A DNA stretch of 8,616 nt from an uncultured Lachnospiraceae bacterium (GTDB lineage Bacteria; Bacillota; Clostridia; Lachnospirales; Lachnospiraceae). The notes under the pieces were generated by a model. That model was given only the letters and a program-made list of their open reading frames with translations, did no database searches and was not told the DNA's origin. How positions within the stretch are numbered: the first letter of the stretch is position 1; every line of letters starts with the position of its first letter. Positions 1 to 6,990 of the stretch are shown here, in pieces. The position numbers and the translations under genes are program-made. The stretch is taken from positions 1 to 8,616 of the forward strand of contig CAJUDX010000092.1 in the NCBI GenBank assembly GCA_910584785.1. The letters run 5' to 3'.

Positions 1-79
1 TATGTTATACCAGCTTAGTTTAAATTTTAATACCTTAGTGTTACGAAATACTCCCAAAAACAAGAAGCAACGTATATGA

Positions 80-127
80 GATAAAGAAAGCCCCGCGATA
101 AAATCGTTCGGATCTTATCACGGGGCT
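80..127 (-). terminator. Intrinsic terminator of the surface-protein gene
   Basis: Arms at 89-101 and 115-127 form a 13-bp stem with one G-U wobble around a 13-nt loop. On the minus strand the GC-rich foot (GGGGCT) runs straight into TTCTTTAT, the U-rich tail of a Rho-independent terminator. It lies about 58 nt past the TAG of the surface-protein gene and no gene intervenes. The plus-strand reading also has a T-rich run (TTCTTTTTC, 131-139), so it may stop transcription from both sides. Confidence 0.88.
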
Positions 128-185
128 ATGTTCTTTTTCATGATTAACAGCTAATAACCGTCATCTTCCTTTTCTTCTGTTTCTC

Positions 186-3100
186 CTATTCCTCGTCCTT
201 GTGCTTCTTCATTTGGATTCCGCAGGCTGCCATCAAGGATAGGAGCATCATCCCAATAAGGGCTCCCGCAGGAACGCCCCTGTCTCCGGTTTTTGGCAAG
301 CCGAACAGCGGTACACTTTCGTCATCGATTACCATCGCCTCTGCCGGGCTTTCGCTGGGCATCATTGCCATGGGCACATCTTCCGGGTCAATGTTTGCCA
401 AGGGCACTTCCTCCGGTGGAATCGGCGTGGTTTCCGGGGTCACGCTGGGATTCCTGTCCCGATCCCTTCCGCCGCCACCGCCGCCGCTGGGCCTGGATGG
501 AGTGGTCGGGTTCTCTGGGGATTCCGAAGGAGTAGTTTCTTCCGGGGTAGTCGGCTCCGTCGTCGGTTCCTCGGAAGGTGAGGTTTCCTCGGGGGTGGTC
601 GGTTCTGTTGTCGGTTCCTCAGAAGGAGTGGTTTCTTCGGGAGTAGTCGGTTCTGCCGGGGTTTCCTCAGGAGTCGTCTCTTCGGGAGTAGTTTCCTCAG
701 GAACATCCGGCTTATCATTTACAAATGCTGCCGTTTTCTCCCCATCCTTCTCAATGGTTCCTTCTGCGCCGGTTTCCTTTGTGAAATACCCATCCTGATT
801 AGCTTCAGCTTCCGTTACCTTATATAATGTTCCGGCAGGCAAACCAGAAAGCGTGATCTTTTGGCCATGTTTCAACGGAGGAATCTTGGCCTCGCCATTG
901 GCATCCAGCGTCAGGCTTCCGGGCTGTGGAACATCTACACCTGTTTCGGTAGCACTTCCAACGTATGGGTACGTTCCGGCTAATGGATTTCCGTCTTTGT
1001 CGGTTAAGGTTACGGTAAAATTAAAGCCTTTATCCTTGTCCCCAGCTTTGCCGGTTACAGTCTTTTGGATGGACAAGCTTCCGGTATCCGCATCATTCAC
1101 ATAACTCACCATGACAATGATGTCTTTTTTCTGGATAATGCCGCTCGCATTAACAGGGGAATTTGCGGTATAGCCGTCATGTGACATCTCTTCCACTGCA
1201 TACTTCGTGCCTACAGGCAAATCTGGGATGGTAACGATCTGGCCGTCCTTTAACGTAATGGTTCCCTTGCCTTCTTCCAAGGTCAGCTCCCTTACCTCCG
1301 GTTCAGCCGCTTCATCTGCCACTGCACCCTTGGTATAGGAATAGGAACCGGTTAACGGCTGATCATCCTTTCCGGTCAGCTTCACTTCAAAAGTAAACTC
1401 ATCGTCATTCCTGTTTTCCAAACCGGTTACGGTCTTCTGGATGGACAAGCTTCCAGTATCTACCGTGTTAATAAAATGGATTGCACCGCCTTCATTTTCA
1501 ACAATCGTACCCATTCCGCCAACCAGCATACCTTCCTGGGTTCCAGCTTCTTGGATATTGCTATTTTCCTGAATACTTGCGGTATAACCATCCGCACCTT
1601 CTTTCAATTCCCATACGGTGAACTTTGCTCCTTCCGGAAGACCTTGGATAGCAATCCGTTCACCATGCTGCAAGGTTATTTCGCTGCCGTTGGTAATATA
1701 GTCTTCAGTAATGTAGCCTTCGTAATCAGATTTCTTACATGGATATCGTCCAGTAAGTGCTGTTTCGTCCCGATCCTTTAATTCTATTTTGAAAGTAAAC
1801 TCGGTGCTGGTGTCTAAGTCATTCAGATATTTACCGAGTACTTGCTTGCTGATAACCAAATCGCCGGTTTTTACTACATTAGTAAAAGCAGCTTCTGCCG
1901 TCTCATTTTCCACACCGGTAATACTTCCGCTAATACTATCTGCAATCGCGCCATTTACGCTTACTGAATAACCATCTCCGTCAACCTTTTTCTCTGTAAT
2001 TGTATATTGCGTTCCTTCCAAAATATCCTTAATCGTTACCTTCTGCCCATGTTTTAATTTCACTTCGGCTTTTCCCTGAACCACTTCCAAAATCCCATCA
2101 TCTGGCGGTGTAACGTCCTCTGCACTTTCTATCACACCACCCACATAATTAAATTTTGTCCCGTCAGCTAATATTTCCTGATTTTCATTTTTAAACTCAA
2201 TAACAAATGTAAATACTGTGTTCTTATTTCTTTCGCTTAAGTTGTTCTCAGAATCAAAAATTTTCTTGCTGATAACTAAATCACCTTTTTTCAAGATCTT
2301 TTGGTTTTTAATCGTTATCTGCCAATTCTTTTTCGTTCCATCTCCAACAGCGTAATCATCGTCTACTTTTTCTTCGTTATTCGTTTCACCTTCTTCTTTT
2401 ACGTAATAGCTAACATCATAACCAGATCCTGCATTCTCTTCTACTACCCGGTATTGATATCCACATGGAAGATCAAAGAATGTGTGCGACCATTTATTAT
2501 CAGCATTTAATTCTATACCGGAATCCAATAATTGTGGTTCACCGCCTACTTCCAACCGATATAAACTTACTTTAATTGATTCTGGAAGAGAATCTGTCAT
2601 TTCTGTTCCGTTTAAATCCAGCCACTTTTTTGTTACCGTAATTGCGATATCTTTGTCTTCTCCAATGATCAGGGAACCATTGCAGGCAATTCCGCCACCT
2701 TGATTTCCTACATTATTTATAATTTTTAAGCTATAGTCATCAATGTTGACTGCACTTTCCGTTTCACTATGCAAACTTGCCTCGTCAAGTTTTGTTAACC
2801 AACCAGGAGAACCTGATACCAATTCATGTTTATCCTGTTCACGGTATCTGTTGTTGTTGACATCTTTATACCAGTCTACTTTTTGTCCGCCAGCTAATCT
2901 TGTTGCTATATGAAAATCTTCTGCAATTAACCCAAAATTAGGACACCACCAAGTAAATTCATCTGCCATATCAATATCATCGCTTTGCTTAAATGCTGTA
3001 TTTTCAGAAATATACCCTCCTGAAGAAGCATAAATATAACCATTGCCATATGCACAATACCATATACCACCTCCTGCCTGTGCAGAATATCCCTCATACT

Positions 3101-6100
3101 GCGCACTATTACCATTAATGGCCACATTAGATAACGTTAGCTTTTGACCAGTTTTAATATAAATCCCACCACCTGTCGGTGCCATATTACTTTCAATTGT
3201 ACCAGAATATAATAAAATGCTATCATCAGGTATATTTTGCATACCATCAATACCAATACAAATTCCGCCACCCTTAGAATGCGCACTATTACCAGAAATA
3301 ATAGTTTCATCGTCCATCATTAGCGAAGCATATGGAGCAATGTAAATTCCGCCACCACAACCACCGGGCTCTCTTAAGTAATATCCATCACCAATTTTTT
3401 TCCTTGCTTTATTTGATAAAATCTGACCATTTCCTTTTATTTCAATTTTTCCTTCTGTATAAATACCACCACCTGTCATAGCACTATTATTTTGAATTAT
3501 GCCATCTTTTATCTCGACAACACCTTGATTGTAAATAGCACCCCCAATGCCTCCCTCGTTCTCAGGTTTGTAATTTTGCCACCTATTATTAATATCAGAA
3601 GCAATATTATGGTTATTTTGTAAATATGCACCTTCGTTTATTACTAATTTACTGCCTTCATCCACTTTAATAATTGGGCCTTTACTAGCAGAATCCTCAT
3701 TTCCCTCTTCACCTCCACCATCTATAATAATATTGGAAAGTGTTAATGATCCTCCTTGTGTTATTTGAATCAATGTCCCTCTATATCCATTAGCAACATC
3801 AGCATCTATTAAATAACGCTTTAAAACATATCCTGAATCCAGAAATTCCCACACCTCATCCTTAGCAGAAATATCCACCTGGCCTACAATATAAATAATC
3901 TTTTGCCCTTCACCATCTCCCAAAAGACTTTTTGCTTCTTCAAATGTCTTAACAGGTTTTGTTGGACTAAGCCCAATATCAGGATCATTTTCTGAAAGGT
4001 TTGCTCCCTTACTGCTTAAATACACACATTTACTTACTATTTCAACATTTGCTGTCCTTACAAGCGCATATGTTGAAAAACTCTCTGCTTCAAATTCAAA
4101 GCTTGTTTCCTGTGCATTCTCTGTTGAAACAACAATTTCTGCTTCTCCTTCATCTGGCATATGTACTATAGAAACGCCTGTTACTTCTTTTTCCTCTGCT
4201 TTCTTCGCCTGTGCTGAGTCTACTGGCTCTTTTACACGAATATTTACAGATACAGCTTCTGCCGGTTCAACTTCTTCTCCATTTGCTAGTGAAATAAAAG
4301 AAATATCATATGCTTGAATATCAGATACAGTTTTCCCCTTTTCCAGTATTTCTTCTGCCTGATTCGCTAATGTTTTTAACTGTTCTTCATCTTCAATTTT
4401 TGTTACCCGCAGTTCTACTTCTTCAACAAATGTTCCACCGGGAACGTTTACAGTAAACTCCGCATCGCCTGTCTCAGCAGTATAAGTTCTTGCTCCAATC
4501 AGGTTATCTTCAATAAATTCAATCCCCTGGTTTGCTTCTACAATCCTTCTCACATCCTCCAACGCCACGCAATACGCCCTGGCATTGATAGTTTCCCGGA
4601 TTGTCACCGTATCATAAGCTTTGCCCGGAATCTCCCAGTCATCCGTGATTTCCTGGCTACCATTCCCGGAATTGCCGGACACATCCTGTCCGCTGCCTTC
4701 TGAGCCTGCCGCTTCTTTGACTGCCTCCTCAACTTTAGAAACATCCTCAGCCTCTGTCGCTTCTGCAGAAGTTTCTTCGGCTTTTCCTGTGGTTTCCCCT
4801 GCTGTTTCTTCCGTCTCTTTTACAGCCGTTTCCGCCTCAGGTTCCTTCTCAGCCCCTGCTTCATCCGCTTTTTCCGTTCCCGCGTCCGTCGTTTCCTTAG
4901 GCTGCACTTCTGTTTCCGCTTTGGCTTCTTCCCCGGATTCCTCTGAGGCACTGGTTTCTTCCTTCGGTTCCGCTCCCGTCTCTTCTTCCGTTTCCTTTAC
5001 TGTAGACGTTCCTTTTTCTTCTGTCCGCTTAGTTTCCTCTGCCGCAGTAGTTTTCTCTTCTTCCTCTTCCTCGGTTTCCTCTATAGCAGCGGTTTCCTTC
5101 TCCCTTTCTTCTGCAGCCTTTTCTGCTTCATTTTCCGCAGCTGTCTCTTCTTCAGGCTCTTTCTTATCTTCATCAGAAACCTCATCCGCCGGGATGGCAA
5201 CTATGACTGCCTGATGCTTGGACATGGATATCAAGCTTGGTCTGCGTTCCCAGCCATCAGACCTTCCACCGTCATTGCCGGAAGAACCGGAACCAGCACC
5301 GTCAGAATCCGCTTTATCGTTGGATTCTTCCTTGACAGGCTTGTCATCCGCTTTATCCGATGCTTCCCCTGCATCCTTACCGTCTGTTCTATCAGCTGCT
5401 TCTTCCTTGGAACCGCCGCCATCGATTTTATCAGCGGAATCTCCCTTTCCGGGCTCCCCTTTGTCTGCGGAACCGGCATCTTCCTTGCCAGCTTTATCCT
5501 CATCGTCCTTTTCGGGGCTGCCTTCCTCGGGTTTTCCCTCTTCTTTTGTGCCGGTTCCATTATCTTCCTTGCCTGTATTTTCTTCCTTAGCCGGAGCATC
5601 TTTCTTGCTGTCTTCATCGCCGGAGGCTGTGTCATTTGGCTTTCCAGTGCTTCCTTTGTCGGGGTTTTCTTTGTCCGTATCTTTGCCCGTATTTTTATCC
5701 GTGTTTCCTTTATCCGTATCTTTATCGGCGCTTCCCTTATCGGCACTTCCGCCTTCCGGTTTAGCCCCATCCGTTTCCTTCGTGTCCGGGTCGGCCTTCT
5801 CGCCGTCTTCTTTTACATCGTCAGTCCCATTTTCCGTCTGGCCTTTATCTTCACCTTTATTCCCAGCTTCATCCCCGCTGTCACTCTCGGCCTTGGATTC
5901 GTCCTTAGGTTCTTCCTTTGGCTCATCTGCCTTAGATTCTTCACCAGAGGCTTTATCGGAGTTGCCTTCCGTCCCTTCTTCCCCAGCCTGGTCTGTGGAC
6001 GGGGCTTCTTCCTTGCTACCCTCTTCTGTAGGTTTCCCGCTGTCTTCGCTTTCGGAATCAGATTCCTCAGAGGAAGTTCCTGTGCTGCCATCGGACGTTT

Positions 6101-6749
6101 CGCTCGCTTCGCTGGATCCGCCGCCTGCACCACCGGAACTTCCAGAGCCGCCGCCATTACCGCTTCCGCCGTTAGATCCGTCTGCACCACTCTCACCAGG
6201 AGCTTTTCCGTCCCCTTCTTCTGGTGCGGAAGCCTCTGTTTCCGCCGAAACATTAGCATCGTTCGCCTCCACCGTCACCAGCTTTGTCTCATAGCCGTCT
6301 ATGTTCACATAGCAGTCCACCGCCTGCCCGCTTTCGTTTAAGTACAGGAAAATAACTTCCTTCGTTTTCTCATTATAATATACCTGGAGGGCAGTCCCTT
6401 CCAACGCCAGTTCGGTATCAATATCCAATGCCAGTTCATAGACTTTCCCTTCCTCCGGCATCAGGAGCTTCTCATACTTCTTGACTATCCCTTTCCGGCC
6501 TGCCGACAATCCCAGTTCCTCCAGTTCCTCTTTGCTGAAGGCTTCCTGGCTTTTCGTGTCCTGTACCGCGTCTAGGATTTCCTGGCCGTCCACCATGAAT
6601 ATGGAAGACTCCCGTTCCTCCTGTCGTTCTTCCGGCCTTTCCGCCGCAAGCACTGCCCCTGCGTTCCCGCCTATATTGGTGACGATCATCGCCGCTGACA
6701 GGAAGAATGCTGTCAGACGCTTGTAGTTTCTGCGAATCTTTCTTAACAT
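186..6749 (-). CDS. Giant LPXTG cell-wall-anchored adhesin with beta-helix and five Cna-B-type domains
   Basis: Complete 2187-aa secreted surface protein, probably an adhesin. The ATG has AAAGGAG 9 nt upstream. Residues 1-36 are a signal peptide (basic n-region, hydrophobic core, cleavage near VLAA). 37-165: folded module (EGTALQVYYNEKTKEV, VNIDGYET) known from Lachnospiraceae surface proteins. 170-497 and 526-703: Gly/Ser then Asp/Glu/Lys/Thr-rich disordered tracts. 706-895: beta-rich, ZU5-like module ending SFSTYAL. 905-1362: right-handed beta-helix, with a GLSPTKPVKTFEEA cap and seven GGGI/GGAI turns (1070-1354). 1366-1484: Cna-B domain. 1487-2012: four DUF5979-like Cna-B-fold modules. 2014-2098: Pro/Thr/Glu stalk and Gly/Arg segment. 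LPKTG at 2151-2155, membrane segment, KKHKDEE tail. Sortase should cleave between T2154 and G2155 and link the protein to peptidoglycan. No YPK pilin motif was seen, so a monomeric anchor is likelier than a pilus. The ligand is unknown. Architecture is sure; the adhesin role is inferred. Confidence 0.95.
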   Translation of the reverse strand: MLRKIRRNYKRLTAFFLSAAMIVTNIGGNAGAVLAAERPEERQEERESSIFMVDGQEILDAVQDTKSQEAFSKEELEELGLSAGRKGIVKKYEKLLMPEEGKVYELALDIDTELALEGTALQVYYNEKTKEVIFLYLNESGQAVDCYVNIDGYETKLVTVEANDANVSAETEASAPEEGDGKAPGESGADGSNGGSGNGGGSGSSGGAGGGSSEASETSDGSTGTSSEESDSESEDSGKPTEEGSKEEAPSTDQAGEEGTEGNSDKASGEESKADEPKEEPKDESKAESDSGDEAGNKGEDKGQTENGTDDVKEDGEKADPDTKETDGAKPEGGSADKGSADKDTDKGNTDKNTGKDTDKENPDKGSTGKPNDTASGDEDSKKDAPAKEENTGKEDNGTGTKEEGKPEEGSPEKDDEDKAGKEDAGSADKGEPGKGDSADKIDGGGSKEEAADRTDGKDAGEASDKADDKPVKEESNDKADSDGAGSGSSGNDGGRSDGWERRPSLISMSKHQAVIVAIPADEVSDEDKKEPEEETAAENEAEKAAEEREKETAAIEETEEEEEEKTTAAEETKRTEEKGTSTVKETEEETGAEPKEETSASEESGEEAKAETEVQPKETTDAGTEKADEAGAEKEPEAETAVKETEETAGETTGKAEETSAEATEAEDVSKVEEAVKEAAGSEGSGQDVSGNSGNGSQEITDDWEIPGKAYDTVTIRETINARAYCVALEDVRRIVEANQGIEFIEDNLIGARTYTAETGDAEFTVNVPGGTFVEEVELRVTKIEDEEQLKTLANQAEEILEKGKTVSDIQAYDISFISLANGEEVEPAEAVSVNIRVKEPVDSAQAKKAEEKEVTGVSIVHMPDEGEAEIVVSTENAQETSFEFEAESFSTYALVRTANVEIVSKCVYLSSKGANLSENDPDIGLSPTKPVKTFEEAKSLLGDGEGQKIIYIVGQVDISAKDEVWEFLDSGYVLKRYLIDADVANGYRGTLIQITQGGSLTLSNIIIDGGGEEGNEDSASKGPIIKVDEGSKLVINEGAYLQNNHNIASDINNRWQNYKPENEGGIGGAIYNQGVVEIKDGIIQNNSAMTGGGIYTEGKIEIKGNGQILSNKARKKIGDGYYLREPGGCGGGIYIAPYASLMMDDETIISGNSAHSKGGGICIGIDGMQNIPDDSILLYSGTIESNMAPTGGGIYIKTGQKLTLSNVAINGNSAQYEGYSAQAGGGIWYCAYGNGYIYASSGGYISENTAFKQSDDIDMADEFTWWCPNFGLIAEDFHIATRLAGGQKVDWYKDVNNNRYREQDKHELVSGSPGWLTKLDEASLHSETESAVNIDDYSLKIINNVGNQGGGIACNGSLIIGEDKDIAITVTKKWLDLNGTEMTDSLPESIKVSLYRLEVGGEPQLLDSGIELNADNKWSHTFFDLPCGYQYRVVEENAGSGYDVSYYVKEEGETNNEEKVDDDYAVGDGTKKNWQITIKNQKILKKGDLVISKKIFDSENNLSERNKNTVFTFVIEFKNENQEILADGTKFNYVGGVIESAEDVTPPDDGILEVVQGKAEVKLKHGQKVTIKDILEGTQYTITEKKVDGDGYSVSVNGAIADSISGSITGVENETAEAAFTNVVKTGDLVISKQVLGKYLNDLDTSTEFTFKIELKDRDETALTGRYPCKKSDYEGYITEDYITNGSEITLQHGERIAIQGLPEGAKFTVWELKEGADGYTASIQENSNIQEAGTQEGMLVGGMGTIVENEGGAIHFINTVDTGSLSIQKTVTGLENRNDDEFTFEVKLTGKDDQPLTGSYSYTKGAVADEAAEPEVRELTLEEGKGTITLKDGQIVTIPDLPVGTKYAVEEMSHDGYTANSPVNASGIIQKKDIIVMVSYVNDADTGSLSIQKTVTGKAGDKDKGFNFTVTLTDKDGNPLAGTYPYVGSATETGVDVPQPGSLTLDANGEAKIPPLKHGQKITLSGLPAGTLYKVTEAEANQDGYFTKETGAEGTIEKDGEKTAAFVNDKPDVPEETTPEETTPEETPAEPTTPEETTPSEEPTTEPTTPEETSPSEEPTTEPTTPEETTPSESPENPTTPSRPSGGGGGGRDRDRNPSVTPETTPIPPEEVPLANIDPEDVPMAMMPSESPAEAMVIDDESVPLFGLPKTGDRGVPAGALIGMMLLSLMAACGIQMKKHKDEE
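517..660 (-). repeat. Three 48-bp tandem repeats in the wall-spanning stalk
   Basis: Units at 517-564, 565-612 and 613-660 each encode 16 residues of the type TTPEETTPSEEPTTEP (about residues 2030-2078). The two units at 565-660 are the closest pair; the unit at 517 is more diverged. A shorter TTPEE series lies immediately N-terminal to them. Such Pro/Thr/Glu repeats normally span the peptidoglycan just before the sortase motif. Copy number is a likely site of length variation by slippage or unequal recombination. Confidence 0.85.
717..2292 (-). repeat. Four tandem Cna-B-like (DUF5979-like) modules
   Basis: Protein-level tandem repeat, about residues 1487-2012, with units of roughly 125-138 aa. 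Each starts GDLVISK or GSLSIQK, continues FTF/FNF-x-V/I-x-L, has an LKHGQ-like turn, then a TE/WE/EE strand and DGY, and ends F/Y-x-N. Lys, Glu and Asn are present in every copy: K1495/E1586/N1624, K1635/E1714/N1761, K1772/E1853/N1885, K1896/E1980/N2011. In Cna-B-fold domains these positions form a Lys-Asn isopeptide bond catalysed by the Glu. The module starts of copies 3 and 4 share a 38-nt segment (1423-1460 and 1051-1088) with only three differences, so they duplicated recently or exchange sequence. Confidence 0.88.
5638..5760 (-). repeat. Degenerate Asp-Lys-rich repeat in the first disordered tract
   Basis: Encodes about residues 331-371, a series built on (S/N/D)-(T/A)-D-K-(G/D/N) such as GSADKDTDKGNTDK. 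Units are irregular, 4-6 residues long, and similar but not identical at the DNA level. It is part of the acidic, stop-poor low-complexity region and probably serves as a flexible spacer. No binding function can be read from it. Confidence 0.6.
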
Positions 6750-6818
6750 CCTTGCTTTCTCCTTTCCTTTTCTAAGTCCCTATTCTATTTATTATCGGCC
6801 AAATATGCACCGCACCAT
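6750..6818 (-). promoter_or_regulatory. Short leader of the adhesin gene: RBS and weak promoter candidate
   Basis: 69-nt gap between the small gene and the adhesin gene. It contains the AAAGGAG ribosome binding site (6759-6765) 9 nt before the ATG. Two hexamers resemble a -10 box (GATAAT and TAGAAT, roughly 6780-6800), but neither has a convincing -35 at 16-18 nt. No terminator hairpin is visible, so read-through from the regulator operon is plausible; a separate promoter cannot be excluded. Confidence 0.35.
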
Positions 6819-6989
6819 TTACCCACCTTCCCCGCCACAAGCCCCCACCGCCGCATCCATCAGCTTAATCAGCTCCAGGAGGCTGCGGAAGCTTTCTTTC
6901 TTCTCCTCATCCAGCCAGGTAATTTCCCCCTGCCAGGTAGCATTCTGGTTTTCTATTATATGTACCAGGAATGTCTGCCGCTTCACCAT
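6819..6989 (-). CDS. Small WQG-motif protein coupled to the BTAD regulator
   Basis: 56-aa protein. The ATG lies one nucleotide after the regulator's stop codon (TAG-C-ATG), and its AAGGAGG ribosome binding site (6999-7005, spacer 9 nt) sits inside the regulator's last codons, so the two are co-transcribed and probably translationally coupled. Visible features are a basic start (MVKRQTF), a predicted beta strand (FLVHII), the core NATWQGEITWLD, a charged EEKKESFRS stretch, an amphipathic helix (LLELIKLMDAA) and a Gly-rich tail. There is no signal peptide or membrane segment. The N-x-TWQG-x-(I/V)-TW ... SFRS-x-LELI-x-L pattern matches, from memory, short uncharacterised proteins found beside BTAD regulators in Lachnospiraceae. 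Molecular function is unknown; a regulator partner is an inference from coupling. Confidence 0.8.
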   Translation of the reverse strand: MVKRQTFLVHIIENQNATWQGEITWLDEEKKESFRSLLELIKLMDAAVGACGGEGG

Positions 6990-6990
6990 G

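Noticed and set aside
1..79. Possible promoter in the left edge (minus-strand TGGTATAAC near 3-11)
   Set aside because: The hexamer is a fair -10 match but has no acceptable -35, and the gene it would serve lies outside the window.
199..798. Plus-strand 199-aa Ser/Gly/Val frame
   Set aside because: It is antisense to the Pro/Thr/Glu stalk and LPKTG end, whose protein is convincing; the repeats explain the open frame.
4621..5214. Plus-strand 197-aa Ser/Val-rich open frame
   Set aside because: It is the antisense of the Glu/Thr-rich second tract; composition only reflects the complementary codons, with no domain.
5227..5238. Adjacent EcoRV and HindIII sites (GATATCAAGCTT), as in a cloning polylinker
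   Set aside because: Only these two sites match, the flanks do not, and the adhesin reading frame runs through without interruption.
5231..6259. Lys/Arg-rich open frames (179 and 148 aa) on the minus strand in a shifted frame
   Set aside because: They overlap the adhesin tract out of frame; the parent frame is continuous from signal peptide to sortase motif, so no frameshift is needed.
5214..6341. Long plus-strand open frames (375 and 358 aa) opposite the disordered tract
   Set aside because: They mirror the Glu/Asp/Lys/Ser-rich coding strand, whose complement rarely makes stop codons. They lack a good ribosome binding site and translate to low-complexity Ser/Pro/Leu or Phe/Ile sequence.
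186..6749. Possibility that the surface protein is a polymerising pilin
   Set aside because: No YPK-type pilin motif was seen, no sortase gene is in the window, and size and architecture fit a monomeric wall anchor.
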